Shown here: piece after piece, positions 40,032 through 49,749 of the stretch
Layout of the letters: every line of letters starts with the position of its first letter
Position numbering within the stretch: the first letter of the stretch is position 1
NCBI GenBank assembly: GCA_964611645.1
Contig: CAZTAO010000023.1
Span: forward strand, 5,655 to 69,654
Source of the DNA: CAZTAO01 sp964611645
Lineage (GTDB): Bacteria; Armatimonadota; UBA5829
Reading direction: 5' to 3'
DNA length: 64,000 nucleotides
Notes under the pieces: generated by a model
Database searches by the model: none
Seen by the model: only the letters and a program-made list of their open reading frames with translations
What the model was told of the DNA's origin: nothing
Made by a program: the position numbers and the translations under genes

Positions 40032-42683
40032 ATGAGTGATGTGTCGCTGCCGGGGGGGTACAATCCGGCTGAGATTGAGAAGAAGTGGTATACCGAGTGG
40101 GAGGCGCGGAAGTATTTTGGGGCGGAGGTGAAGCCCGGGAGGCCCAAGTATTGCATCACCATCCCGCCGCCCAATGTCACCGGCTCGCTGCACATCGGCC
40201 ACGCTTTGTGCTACTCCATCCAGGATGTGCTCACGCGTTGGAAGCGGATGCAGGGCTTCAACACCCTCTGCCTGCCCGGCACCGACCACGCGGGGATCGC
40301 CACCCAGAACAAGGTGGAGCAGCAGATTGCCGAGCAGGGCCTCACCCGCCACGACCTCGGCAGGGAGAAGTTCTTGAAGCGGGTATGGGAGTGGAAAGAT
40401 GAGTACGGCGGCCAGATTCTGCGGCAGTTCAAGACAATGGGCTTCAGCTTCGACTGGGACCGCGAGCGCTTCACAATGGACGCCGGCTACACCGAGGCCG
40501 TCCAGGAAGCGTTCATCCGCCTCTTCAACAAGGGCTACATATATCGGGGCGCCAGGGTCATCAACTGGTGCCCCCGCTGTCACACGGCTATCTCCGACAT
40601 CGAAGTGGAGCACATCGAGGAGCAAGGCCACCTCTGGCACATCAGGTATCCGCTGGAGGATGGCTCCGGCTTTGTGACGGTTGCCACCACTCGCCCGGAG
40701 ACGATGCTCGGCGACACTGCGGTGACCGTCCACCCCGACGACCCCCGATACACAAATCTCATCGGCAAAAACGTCAAGCTGCCCCTCACAGACAGAGTGC
40801 TGCCGATCATCGCCGATGATTTCGTGGACATGGAGTTCGGGACCGGGGCGGTGAAAGCCACACCCGCCCACGACCCCAACGACTTCGAGATCGGCCTTCG
40901 TCACAACCTGCCTCAGGTGGTGGTGATCGGGATCGATGGATCGATGACAGCCGAAGCGGGCGAGAAGTATGCCGGGCTGGACCGCTACGATGCCAGGAAA
41001 GCAGTGCTTCACGACCTGGAGCATCTAGGTCTGCTGGTGGAAACCACCGACCACACCCACCAGGTCGGCACCTGCGAACGCTGCCACACGGTCATCGAGC
41101 CGCTTCTCTCCGAGCAGTGGTTCTGCAAGATGAAGGAACTGGCCGAGCCTGCAATCGACGCGGTCAAGAGCGGCAGTGTGAAGTTCTGGCCGGACCGATA
41201 CGAGCGCACCTACATCGATTGGATGGAGAACGTGCGCGACTGGTGCATCTCGCGACAGTTGTGGTGGGGGCATCGGATTCCTGTCTGGAAGTGCGACGAG
41301 TGCGGCGGATACGTGGCGGCGAGAAGCCAGGTAGCGGCCTGCGAGAAGTGCGGGTGTACCAGCCTGACCCAGGACCCGGACGTGCTCGACACGTGGTTCA
41401 GCTCCGCGTTGTGGCCATTCGCCACCCTCGGCTGGCCGAAAGATACGCCTGAACTGGCCTACTTCTACCCAACCGACGTGCTGGTGACCGCGCAGGAGAT
41501 TCTTTATCTCTGGGTCGCCAGGATGATCTTCTCAAGCTGCGAGTATCTCGACGGCCAGATCCCGTTCAAGGATGTCTACATCTACGCCACGGTCCTCAAC
41601 GAAGAGGGCCGGAGGATGAGCAAGTCTCTGGGGACGGGAGTCGACCCTCTGGACCTCATCGAGAAGCACGGCGCGGATGCCCTGCGGTTCTCGCTTATCC
41701 AGCAGGCAGGCAAGAACCAGGATCTGAGGTTCTCGGACAAGCGGGTGGAGAATGCCGCAAGGTTCGCCAATAAGATATGGAACGCGTCGAAGTTCGTGCT
41801 GATGAACCTCACCGACTACAACCCCACCGCCCGAGTGGACCCCGGCGACCTCACGCTGGAAGACCGGTGGATACTATCAAGGCTGAGCAAAACCGCCGAT
41901 GCTGTGAACAGCGGCTTTACCACCTACGACATGGACTATGCCGCGAGGGCGCTGTATGAGTTCATCTGGAACGAGTTCTGCGACTGGTATGTGGAACTGG
42001 TCAAGCCGAGGCTTCGCGGTGAGCCCAAGGACAAGGTGGTCGCTCAGTGGGTGCTGCATCACGTGCTGGACACCATCCTGCGCCTGCTCCACCCGATCAT
42101 GCCATTCATCACCGAGGAAATCTGGCAAGCCATCCCGCACCAGGGCCGCAGCATAATGCTGGCGCAGTTCCCCGACGAGTCCGCCGGTTTGGTGGACGAG
42201 GAAGCCGAAGCACAGCTTGCGACGCTGATGGAAACCATCCGAAACATCAGAAACCTGCGGGCGGAGTTGGGAGTGGAACCGGCCAAACGGGTGAACGTGA
42301 CGCTGGTCGCCGACAAGCCCACCAAGAAGTTTCTGGAAAGATGCTCGGAGTCCCTGCGTGGTCTCGGGAGGATCGAGATTTTGACCTTCGCCGACTCGAT
42401 TCCCGAAGAAGCCAAAGCAAACTTCAAGACAGCAAGCGCGGTGGGTGTGGACGTGAACCTGGAAATAGCAGGCGCGCTGGACACTGCCAAAGAACTCGAG
42501 AAGATCGCCATAGAGTTGAAATCCATAGCCAAAGAACTGGAGCGAACCGGCGGCAAGCTAAACAGCCCCCAGTTCATAGAGCGCGCCCCAGCGGAAATAG
42601 TAGAAAAAGAGCGCCGCATACTAGCCGAACTGGAAGAGAAGCAGACCAAACTCCAGGAACGGGCAAAGTTGTTGGAGGGGTGA
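40032..42683 (+). CDS. valS: Valyl-tRNA synthetase
   Basis: An 883-aa class I synthetase that charges tRNA(Val) in the cytoplasm. HIGH is at 54-57 (PNVTGSLHIGHA); the KMSKS loop reads RMSKS around 528-532; NWCPRCHTAISDIEVEH and the editing-domain ATTRPETMLGDTAV are typical of ValRS; Cys-rich zinc-type knuckles follow (WKCDECGG, CEKCGC). The C-terminal coiled-coil arm that binds tRNA is present (about 815-880, Glu/Lys-rich). Length is normal. ATG 40032 follows GAGGTGAG; GTG 40026 is less likely. It is regulated by the upstream T-box. Confidence 0.97.
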   Translation: MSDVSLPGGYNPAEIEKKWYTEWEARKYFGAEVKPGRPKYCITIPPPNVTGSLHIGHALCYSIQDVLTRWKRMQGFNTLCLPGTDHAGIATQNKVEQQIAEQGLTRHDLGREKFLKRVWEWKDEYGGQILRQFKTMGFSFDWDRERFTMDAGYTEAVQEAFIRLFNKGYIYRGARVINWCPRCHTAISDIEVEHIEEQGHLWHIRYPLEDGSGFVTVATTRPETMLGDTAVTVHPDDPRYTNLIGKNVKLPLTDRVLPIIADDFVDMEFGTGAVKATPAHDPNDFEIGLRHNLPQVVVIGIDGSMTAEAGEKYAGLDRYDARKAVLHDLEHLGLLVETTDHTHQVGTCERCHTVIEPLLSEQWFCKMKELAEPAIDAVKSGSVKFWPDRYERTYIDWMENVRDWCISRQLWWGHRIPVWKCDECGGYVAARSQVAACEKCGCTSLTQDPDVLDTWFSSALWPFATLGWPKDTPELAYFYPTDVLVTAQEILYLWVARMIFSSCEYLDGQIPFKDVYIYATVLNEEGRRMSKSLGTGVDPLDLIEKHGADALRFSLIQQAGKNQDLRFSDKRVENAARFANKIWNASKFVLMNLTDYNPTARVDPGDLTLEDRWILSRLSKTADAVNSGFTTYDMDYAARALYEFIWNEFCDWYVELVKPRLRGEPKDKVVAQWVLHHVLDTILRLLHPIMPFITEEIWQAIPHQGRSIMLAQFPDESAGLVDEEAEAQLATLMETIRNIRNLRAELGVEPAKRVNVTLVADKPTKKFLERCSESLRGLGRIEILTFADSIPEEAKANFKTASAVGVDVNLEIAGALDTAKELEKIAIELKSIAKELERTGGKLNSPQFIERAPAEIVEKERRILAELEEKQTKLQERAKLLEG

Positions 42684-42690
42684 GATACAT

Positions 42691-42800
42691 CCCCCTCCAC
42701 GCCAGGAGGGGGCTTGGGGGCGGTTCTTGTCACCTGCCAATTCTGTGGAGCCTTACGCTTGAAGAACCTCTCCCTAGCCCTCCCCTGGCGGGGGAGGGGA
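42691..42800. repeat. Pair of CCCTAGCCC-type hairpin repeats in opposite orientation
   Basis: 42691-42727 (CCCCCTCCACGCC, AGGAGGGGGC) and 42751-42800 (CCTTACGCTTGAAGAACC, then CTAGCCCTCCCC) are inverted copies of the element at 3861-3914. They fill the valS-isomerase gap. Confidence 0.75.
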
Positions 42801-42820
42801 TTAGTTAATGGAGGTATGAT

Positions 42821-43687
42821 TTGAAAACAGCAGTCAGCACCTACAGCTTTTGGAAATACTTGACCGACGGAACCATGGACATCTTCCATGTCATCAAGTC
42901 GGTAGCGGAGATGGGATTCGAGGGCATTGAATTGTGCACTCTCGGCCCTGCAGTCACTGAAGAGAACAAGGCCGACCTCGCGAAGCAGATCAAAGACGCC
43001 TGTGACGAAGCGGGGCTGCCGATTGTCAGCTACACCATCGGCGCGGACTTCCTGAATCCATCATCGGAGATAGAAGAAGCCATTCGCTTGAGGGACGAGG
43101 TCGATACGGCGGCCATCCTTGGCTCGCCCAGAATGCGCCACGATGCCACCGGCGGGTTCCGAGACCGCAAAAACGGCCTGCTGGACTTCTTTGAAGCGCT
43201 GCCGATCATAGCCAACGCATGCAGGGAAGTCACCCAGTACGCGGCCGACAAAGGCGTGAAGACGATGGTCGAGAACCACGGCTTCTTCATGCAGGACAGC
43301 GACAGGGTAGAATCTCTGACAGAAACAGTCGACCACCCCAACTTCGGCGCTCTGATCGATATCGGCAACTTCCTCTGTGCGGACGAAGAGCCTCTGATCG
43401 CGGTATCGAGGATGGCGAAATATGCATTCCACGTTCACGCCAAAGACTTCCACCGCAAGCCGATAGGCTCGGAGCCGGGCGCGTGGTGGTTCAAGACACG
43501 CGGCGGGTATTACCTCCGAGGCGCGATAGTGGGACATGGTTATGTGGACATCCGAGGCTGCATGAAGCTGCTCAAGGATGCCGGTTACCAGGACTACGTA
43601 TCCATAGAGTTCGAGGGAATGGAAGACAACAAGCCTGCCATCGAGCTAGGTCTGGCGAACTTGAAGAAAGCGCTGGCTGACCTGTAG
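42821..43687 (+). CDS. Xylose-isomerase-like TIM barrel protein
   Basis: A 288-aa sugar phosphate isomerase/epimerase-like barrel (AP-endonuclease 2 fold). FEGIELCTLG, KTMVENHGFF, GALIDIGNFL, FHVHAKDFH and VSIEFEGMED place the metal-binding Glu, Asp, His and Glu residues in order. It likely isomerises or epimerises a sugar or cyclitol; substrate unknown. It differs clearly from the hydroxypyruvate-isomerase-like gene at 5989. TTG 42821 is the start, 5 bases after GGAGGT. It is followed after 27 bases by a secreted hydrolase, suggesting a second small sugar operon. Confidence 0.8.
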   Translation: MKTAVSTYSFWKYLTDGTMDIFHVIKSVAEMGFEGIELCTLGPAVTEENKADLAKQIKDACDEAGLPIVSYTIGADFLNPSSEIEEAIRLRDEVDTAAILGSPRMRHDATGGFRDRKNGLLDFFEALPIIANACREVTQYAADKGVKTMVENHGFFMQDSDRVESLTETVDHPNFGALIDIGNFLCADEEPLIAVSRMAKYAFHVHAKDFHRKPIGSEPGAWWFKTRGGYYLRGAIVGHGYVDIRGCMKLLKDAGYQDYVSIEFEGMEDNKPAIELGLANLKKALADL

Positions 43688-43714
43688 TACCTCGTGCGGC
43701 AACTGGAGGAGTGT

Positions 43715-46087
43715 ATGGAGACTGGATCAGTGACTCGGTTATCTGCTACGGTTTTGGCAATTGTGGCAATTCTCGTGATTGGAACACTCAGTTGCGCGTC
43801 AGCAGCTCTTACAGTTACAACGGACCACCCCGGGAACCTGTTCACGGTTGGCGAATCCGTCAGCTTCACCGTGTCCGGGAATTCCGGCGATGTCTCCTGG
43901 GTTGTCGGCGACTGGAAAGACCAGCAACGCGCGTCGGGAACATCGGCTCAGGCTACTATCAGCCTCAAGCCACTTCCTCCCGGATACTACGAGATCAAGT
44001 GCTCGGACGCAGCGGGTGGGGTAGTTGTGCCGTTCGGCGTGGTGATGAACCGGGGGGCCAAACCATCGGACAAAGAGGGGCGCATCGGGATAGACGCGGC
44101 GCTGGCGTGGTGCGTTGAGGACAAGCAGGTTCCCGAAGCGGCCAAGATTGTGAGTGTTGCCGGTATCCCCTGGGTGCGGGAGCGGTTGGCTTGGGGCGAG
44201 GTCGAGAAAGAGCCGGGGAAGATCGACTGGCGCGGATACGAACGGGTCGCCAATACCCACCAAGCGTTGGGCACGTCCGTAACGCAGGTTGTCGATTTCG
44301 CGCCGTGGTGGGCCAACGACAACAATTCCCCTAACCCCCCCCCCCGCGACCTGGCCGGGGTCTACAAGTTCTTCCGTCTGGCCGGCAAACACTTCGCGGG
44401 GCGGATTCAGGCGTGGGAGCCGTGGAACGAGGTAGACAACGGCTGGCCTGCCCTGGCGGACACCTACTCATCCGTGCTAAAAGCCGCATCCCTTGGCATA
44501 CGGGATGGCGATCCCACAGCGCTCATGCTTCCCGCATCGTTCTCGGCGCACTGGAAAGTCCCGTTCCAGGACAACCTGGCCGAGTGCGGGGTGGCTGACC
44601 ACTTCGACGTCACCAACTACCACCGCTACCACGATCCTTATGGCCAGCAGCCGACGGTTCGGGAGCTGGTCAAGATATACGGCAGGAAGCCAGTATGGCT
44701 CACCGAAACCAACCTCCTCTTCTGGCCCAAGGAAGGCCCGGACGGCAAGCTGTTGGGACGGGCCGAGCAGCAGCGAGGGGCGCGCTACATCCCCAGAGCC
44801 GCCGCGCTCTCACTTGCCGCAGGCATTCAGCGAATGTTCATCTTCATGCTTCCTCACAGGCCGGAAGGAGATGTGCAGTTCGGACTTCTTCGGCCCGACC
44901 TGACCCCATACCCTGAGTTTATCGCTCTCTCCGCTGTGGCTAACATACTCGGTCACTCTACCTACCTCGGCACGTATCCTTCTCCCAAAGGCACGGACGC
45001 CCGCGCGTTCAGCACTCCTGAAGGAAATGCGGTAGTTGCGTGGTCCAACGAGCCGACCAAGTCAGTTCTCCGGGTTCGCGGGAAAGTCATCAGGGTCCTC
45101 GATGTGTTCGGCAGCGACAAGGGCATTCAGAGTCAGAACGGGATCGCGGTCGTCGAGTTGTCAGAGGAGCCTGTATACATCCTCGGCGCGTCGCTTGATG
45201 GCGTTACACCAGCTAAGCACGTAACCGCAATAAACACAGTCCCTTCACGTGTCACTCAAAGCAAGATAGTGCTCGCGCCGCGCTGCGACCTTTCCATTGC
45301 CAAGCGACACAACTGGTACCTCATCCCATCCGGCCAACCGGTGAACTATACAGTCCAGGTCTGGAATCTGGATGACTCGAAGAACGCCAAAGGCATCGTC
45401 ACACTGCGTGTGCCCAAGGGGTGGAGCGCGGACAAAACGCGGTTTGACGTGAACATTGCGCCGATGTCTCACGAGTCCGTTCTAGTCAAGCTCACGCCTG
45501 ACACCACGAAGCTCGGGCCGGAGAAGCTCAGGGTAGACGCTACTTTCAACGGCCGCCGCGTCTCGCCGCTGGTGAGCTGGTTCGGACGCGACCCCGCCGC
45601 TGTGAAGCCCGCCAGATCAATGCGCTTGGCCAAAGATGATAGCGGCTGGCAGGTTGTCTCGATCGGCGCGCAAACCGCGTCTGTGGAGAAATTTGAAAAC
45701 GGAGTGTTCCGGATCAAAGCTCTGCCGGGTGCGCCGGACAGCCGGTCTGCGACGCTCAAGCTATCTTCGGCGAAAGGCTTCCGGCTGGACAGCTATGATG
45801 GACTGATTGTTACTGCGCCGGTCGAACCCGCCTCAACAAAGGCAGACCTCCGGCTCAGACTCACGGACGCAAGGGGCGCGGTCTGGGAGTGTGGAGCCTC
45901 AGAGGGCTGCGCGCCGGGTTCGCCGGTATTCTTGTTCCAAGACCTCGAATGGCAATGGTGGTCGGTGCCGGCATTTGTCCCAAGCCTTCGCGGGGCAAAG
46001 ACGGTCGAACTGATCTGCAGCTTTGAGAAGCCAGTGGAAGAGTTCACGCTGCGGTTGGGAAAAGTCGACGCAGTGAAGTACCCATAG
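43715..46087 (+). CDS. Secreted GH39-like glycoside hydrolase
   Basis: A 790-aa exported protein. The signal ends CASA before AL. An N-terminal beta domain (about 32-115) precedes a clan GH-A barrel with acid/base E239 (WEPWNEVDNGWP) and nucleophile E331 (VWLTETNLL), followed by beta-sandwich domains (DVFGSDKGIQSQNG; VNYTVQVWNLDDSKNAKG), the second resembling an NPCBM/NEW2-like fold. It probably cleaves an extracellular polysaccharide. It shares layout with the hydrolase at 15966 but lacks its C-terminal module. ATG 43715 follows GGAGGA. Confidence 0.8.
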   Translation: METGSVTRLSATVLAIVAILVIGTLSCASAALTVTTDHPGNLFTVGESVSFTVSGNSGDVSWVVGDWKDQQRASGTSAQATISLKPLPPGYYEIKCSDAAGGVVVPFGVVMNRGAKPSDKEGRIGIDAALAWCVEDKQVPEAAKIVSVAGIPWVRERLAWGEVEKEPGKIDWRGYERVANTHQALGTSVTQVVDFAPWWANDNNSPNPPPRDLAGVYKFFRLAGKHFAGRIQAWEPWNEVDNGWPALADTYSSVLKAASLGIRDGDPTALMLPASFSAHWKVPFQDNLAECGVADHFDVTNYHRYHDPYGQQPTVRELVKIYGRKPVWLTETNLLFWPKEGPDGKLLGRAEQQRGARYIPRAAALSLAAGIQRMFIFMLPHRPEGDVQFGLLRPDLTPYPEFIALSAVANILGHSTYLGTYPSPKGTDARAFSTPEGNAVVAWSNEPTKSVLRVRGKVIRVLDVFGSDKGIQSQNGIAVVELSEEPVYILGASLDGVTPAKHVTAINTVPSRVTQSKIVLAPRCDLSIAKRHNWYLIPSGQPVNYTVQVWNLDDSKNAKGIVTLRVPKGWSADKTRFDVNIAPMSHESVLVKLTPDTTKLGPEKLRVDATFNGRRVSPLVSWFGRDPAAVKPARSMRLAKDDSGWQVVSIGAQTASVEKFENGVFRIKALPGAPDSRSATLKLSSAKGFRLDSYDGLIVTAPVEPASTKADLRLRLTDARGAVWECGASEGCAPGSPVFLFQDLEWQWWSVPAFVPSLRGAKTVELICSFEKPVEEFTLRLGKVDAVKYP

Positions 46088-46132
46088 CTAAGGAGTAATG
46101 CAGCAGTGTCTTACGCCCAAGACAGAATTCTT

Positions 46133-46196
46133 ATCACGAAAACGCGAAATCAGAACGAACTCTTTCTGTCCTTCTCTAATTTCGGGATTTCGTGAT
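46133..46196. repeat. CACGAAAACGCGAAAT inverted repeat
   Basis: ATCACGAAAACGCGAAAT (46133-46150) pairs imperfectly with ATTTCGGGATTTCGTGAT (46179-46196). It lies between two converging genes, in the same family as 39839 and 51728 but with a short, empty loop. Confidence 0.75.
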
Positions 46197-46227
46197 TGCT
46201 TTTGGTTCCGGCTTTGCAGGCCTATGG

Positions 46228-46896
46228 TCAGGTCCTATCCACCGCGTACCTCAGCCACACAACGTCGCCTTCAAGTCTCTCTGCTGAGACCACGCTGAGG
46301 TTCATGGCCTTTGTGGGCGAGTCTATGTCAGGGGCTTTGAAGACTCCGCCCTGGCAGATGCCGCCGATCAGGCACGGGCTAATGAGCAGGCTGATCTCAT
46401 CCACAAGCCCCGCCCGCAGGAGTGCGCCGTTGAGCGTGCCGCCACTTTCCACCCGAACGGTCTTGACGCCGAACACCGAGTTCAGCCGCTCCAGCGCGAG
46501 TCTCAGATCGACATACCCCTGCCCTGCCTGCAGGTAACTCACCTTGGCGTCTTCCAGCCGCTGTATGTGAGCTTCAGGCGTGGTCTCAGAGCACAGCACC
46601 ACCAGGTCTTTCCAGAAAGGCTGCATTCGCCAGTAGTTCCAGTTGCTGATGCGGCCCCGGCTGTCCACCACCGCCAGTATCGGCCTGATGTCTCCGGGGA
46701 TTACCTTGGGTTCAAACTCGGAGTCATCGGGCGCCAGCTTTGGGTCTTCGGTGGCGAGGAGGGTATCTGCGCCGGCGAGTGTCGCATCCTCGTTCCAAGT
46801 CGCGGCTATACGGTGGTATTGGTCTATATCCGGGGTGAACCAGTCGATCCGACCGTCCGCGCTCACTATGTTATGCAAAATCACTCGTGGCAACAT
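46228..46896 (-). CDS. RibD-like reductase (dihydrofolate-reductase fold)
   Basis: A 222-aa protein with the RibD C-terminal/DHFR-like fold: PRVILHNIVSADGRIDW at the start, WNEDATLAGADTLLA, ILAVVDSRGRI, VRVESGGTLNGALL and LVDEISLLISPCLIGG. Family members reduce aminouracil or pterin-like substrates with NADPH; the exact substrate is uncertain because the rest of the riboflavin pathway is absent here. ATG 46896 is chosen (GTG 46905 is in frame) because AGGTGAG lies just upstream. It is the last gene of a minus-strand run after the helicase gene, 60 bases away. Confidence 0.8.
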   Translation of the reverse strand: MLPRVILHNIVSADGRIDWFTPDIDQYHRIAATWNEDATLAGADTLLATEDPKLAPDDSEFEPKVIPGDIRPILAVVDSRGRISNWNYWRMQPFWKDLVVLCSETTPEAHIQRLEDAKVSYLQAGQGYVDLRLALERLNSVFGVKTVRVESGGTLNGALLRAGLVDEISLLISPCLIGGICQGGVFKAPDIDSPTKAMNLSVVSAERLEGDVVWLRYAVDRT

Positions 46897-46956
46897 CTTA
46901 CTCACCTACTTCATAGCCCGTCGAAGGGCCAACTACAGGCCACCACCGGCCAACGC

Positions 46957-49737
46957 TCATTTCCAGCAGTTCACTCGCTCCGTGTTCTTGCCGTACCGCA
47001 GGTCGACGCAGTGCTCTCTCGCCCGAAGAAGCTCCAGCCTGCCGCTTACAGTGCGAGTATACATCAGTTCGACCGGCCCGACAAGTTTTCGCCAGTTGTC
47101 CGCCAACGCCGCCGCCCATTCCTTGCGCATTCCCAGAGGCCCCGGGACTGCGTAGTAGTCGTCCTGCTTCCGCAAATCGGGGGTCGCCTCTTTGATGATC
47201 ATGTATCGAGGGTTGTCGATCGGCGATAGCATCTCTTCGATACAATCCAGGAACAGCGCCTTCTCATAGGACGTTCCGCCCTCCAGACAGCAGTCGATCC
47301 GGTCGGCGGATACAGCCCGCGTTGTCACCGAGAGGCTTGCCCTGTCAGTCTTCACCAGTTCGGCAGTTACCAGAGCATCCAGCAGCGCGACCCCGATCCA
47401 TCTGAAGCTGTTCTCAATGCGGCCGTGCATACGCAGGAGCCTTATGTACCTAGGAATCAGCAGCGTTCCGGTTGTGGAAAGCGCCGCGCCGAGCGCCATG
47501 GGTATCCATGGCACCGCCATGTTTGCCACAAAGGGAACTGCAAAGACGCCTACTCCCGCAGCGGCTGTGATCGCCGCGCCAAAGAGGGGAGGGCACGCCC
47601 GGCGGATGGCGAACGCCCTCGGCACCCTCTGCGGCTTTGCGCGCACTTCTTCAACCATGCTGGCGTCGGCGTTGGTCGCCAGCAGCTTTCGCCAGCAAGC
47701 CGATAGCCCCTCACGGTCCATGGCTCGGCTGAATGTGCTTGCGTTGATAGGCCTGGTCCCGGCTGTAGCAAAGGGCGGGGCGACTCCCAGCCTGGCGATG
47801 CCGTTCTCAATATACTCGCCACCGATGGCAGGCCCCGCGAATGTCTTGAAGCGGCGAACCAGGCAATCGTAGTCCGGGCCGCCGTCGGATGAGTCTTCGT
47901 CGATGCAGGCAATGTGCCACACGTTGGCGGTCTTGTCCGGCACGGTGGGGCAGGACCTGATGGCGCGCCCCCGCATCTGGTTGGACATGACGAACGAGCC
48001 AACATTGCTGGCCAGGATGAGGCTGTTGATTGTGGGAGCGTCCCAGCCCTCGCCCAACAGCGCTTTCGTCCCCACCAGCGCCGTCACCTCTCCTTCTTCA
48101 AAGAGCCGGGTGACAATCCTGGTGAGGCTGTGCTCAAAGCCACTTGCCGGCGAGACAAACACATAATCGGTGTCAAAGGGGGTATCCTCGATGCGCAGCA
48201 GCCCTTCCGGCACGCCCTCTTCGCGGCACAGAGCGGCCATTCGCTCCATCGCGGTTCTGGGCAGTATCACCAGAGACCCGCTTAATGCGCCGACTCGCGC
48301 CAGTCGGAGATCGCCCCTTGACGATTCCCCGATAGAACCCATCTCGAAGTCTTCTCTCGCCGCGCGGCGGAGGGCGTCGAAGATGCTGGCCACGCCAAGG
48401 CGCCTCGGAGCGGACCTTTCGATAGCTGATCTCGGGAGTTCGGAGCGGCGGATGAAATCTGTCAACACCACCAGCCGCAGCCCTTCACTCAGACTCCCGC
48501 ACTCCATTCGGGCGATATGGACAATAGCGTCTATCTTGCCGGTGCTGTTGGCGAAAAGCCTTTGGATGCGCTGGGTTGTCCGCAGGTTCACCCGCCGGTT
48601 CTCCATAGCCCCGATGCGCTTGAGTTCGCTCTCGAAGAACTCCATAGTGGAAGCGCAGGTCTCGTAGTTCGCCGGGTCGAAGTAGAGGGTGGATGTCAGA
48701 AGCTCGTCCATCCACTCCAGGTCGAGCTTGGGAATCTCCTGCTTGCCTACACACAGGATATCCAGAAGCCCTGGCGGAACCGCCAGTTCGGTGTCATAAA
48801 GGAACACAACCAGGCTGCTGAAGTAGGCCGGAGTTGTCAGAATGCTCTCGATGTTCTTCTCGGACTCCATTATCCACGGGTGCGCCGACACAGCCTGCCG
48901 GAAAGGCTCGCTCTGCCGCACAAGGTCGACGAAGTGCGCAACATCCGTGTGGAAACGCGTGACAAGTTCCCGCTCCTCCGGGGTCGGCTGTGTGAGGCAG
49001 ATGTAGTCCTGATGCGGGCACAGATTGCCTTCGCGAACCATCTCAGGAGCGCCGATTTCCACATCAACGGCTCCGCACAGACCCTTGTACCGCTCCCACT
49101 CAAAGATCGGGACGTCGTAAGGAGGTGTAGCGGTCAGCGCAATCACATGCGGATCGCCCAGCCCCTTTCGCACCTCCTCCAACGACTTCCACCAGCTTGC
49201 CTTCAGGTGGTGAGCCTCGTCCACCACCAGCGTTTCAACTCCGGCCGTCTTCAGCGCTTCAATAACATTGGCCGGAACCGGAGAATCGCCCTCGCCCCTA
49301 TGCGTCGGGATGCTTTCTACCCCGACGCTCTCATCATCGTCCTCCGCGCACTCCGCCTCGTCATCGTCCTGCTCATCCGGCCCGTTGGCAAGGCCTTTGA
49401 TGGCGCAGTGCAGAGCCTGATAGGTTGTGATGGTGAGAAGCCCCGGATTGCGGATGTCGGTAGTGATCCAGTCGGGTTCGGCGGAACCTTCGGGCATGAA
49501 GAGATCGACGAAGCGCTGCCGCCACTGATCGCGAATGGTAAGGGTGGGAGAGAGCACCAGCGCTGGCTTGTTGATCCTCAGGGCGGCTTCGATGCCCAGC
49601 ACGGTCTTGCCGGAGCCGGGGGCAGCGACCACGTGGAGCTTGCCGTCCGCTATGTGCTGGTCGAAGTCCTTGAGGGTGCGCGCCTGATAGGGCCGCCATG
49701 GCAGCCTGAAGCGTATCTCCGGAGGAAACGATGTCAC
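46957..49737 (-). CDS. SF2 DEAD/DEAH-type helicase with a membrane hairpin
   Basis: A 926-aa superfamily 2 helicase. Walker A is APGSGKT (39-45), Walker B VVDEAHH (171-177), motif III LTATPP (201-206), and late motifs GTKALLGEGWDAP and QMRGRAIR. An acidic loop (DEQDDDEAECAEDDDES) lies near 121-137. Unusually, residues about 712-761 are two long hydrophobic stretches (FGAAITAAAGVGVFAVPFVA; MALGAALSTTGTLLIP) predicted to span the membrane, followed by a C-terminal domain of unknown type. It probably remodels nucleic acid near the membrane. GTG 49737 is the start. It lies 12 bases after the RarA-macro gene in one operon. Confidence 0.8.
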   Translation of the reverse strand: MTSFPPEIRFRLPWRPYQARTLKDFDQHIADGKLHVVAAPGSGKTVLGIEAALRINKPALVLSPTLTIRDQWRQRFVDLFMPEGSAEPDWITTDIRNPGLLTITTYQALHCAIKGLANGPDEQDDDEAECAEDDDESVGVESIPTHRGEGDSPVPANVIEALKTAGVETLVVDEAHHLKASWWKSLEEVRKGLGDPHVIALTATPPYDVPIFEWERYKGLCGAVDVEIGAPEMVREGNLCPHQDYICLTQPTPEERELVTRFHTDVAHFVDLVRQSEPFRQAVSAHPWIMESEKNIESILTTPAYFSSLVVFLYDTELAVPPGLLDILCVGKQEIPKLDLEWMDELLTSTLYFDPANYETCASTMEFFESELKRIGAMENRRVNLRTTQRIQRLFANSTGKIDAIVHIARMECGSLSEGLRLVVLTDFIRRSELPRSAIERSAPRRLGVASIFDALRRAAREDFEMGSIGESSRGDLRLARVGALSGSLVILPRTAMERMAALCREEGVPEGLLRIEDTPFDTDYVFVSPASGFEHSLTRIVTRLFEEGEVTALVGTKALLGEGWDAPTINSLILASNVGSFVMSNQMRGRAIRSCPTVPDKTANVWHIACIDEDSSDGGPDYDCLVRRFKTFAGPAIGGEYIENGIARLGVAPPFATAGTRPINASTFSRAMDREGLSACWRKLLATNADASMVEEVRAKPQRVPRAFAIRRACPPLFGAAITAAAGVGVFAVPFVANMAVPWIPMALGAALSTTGTLLIPRYIRLLRMHGRIENSFRWIGVALLDALVTAELVKTDRASLSVTTRAVSADRIDCCLEGGTSYEKALFLDCIEEMLSPIDNPRYMIIKEATPDLRKQDDYYAVPGPLGMRKEWAAALADNWRKLVGPVELMYTRTVSGRLELLRAREHCVDLRYGKNTERVNCWK

Positions 49738-49749
49738 AGTGCGCGGCTC

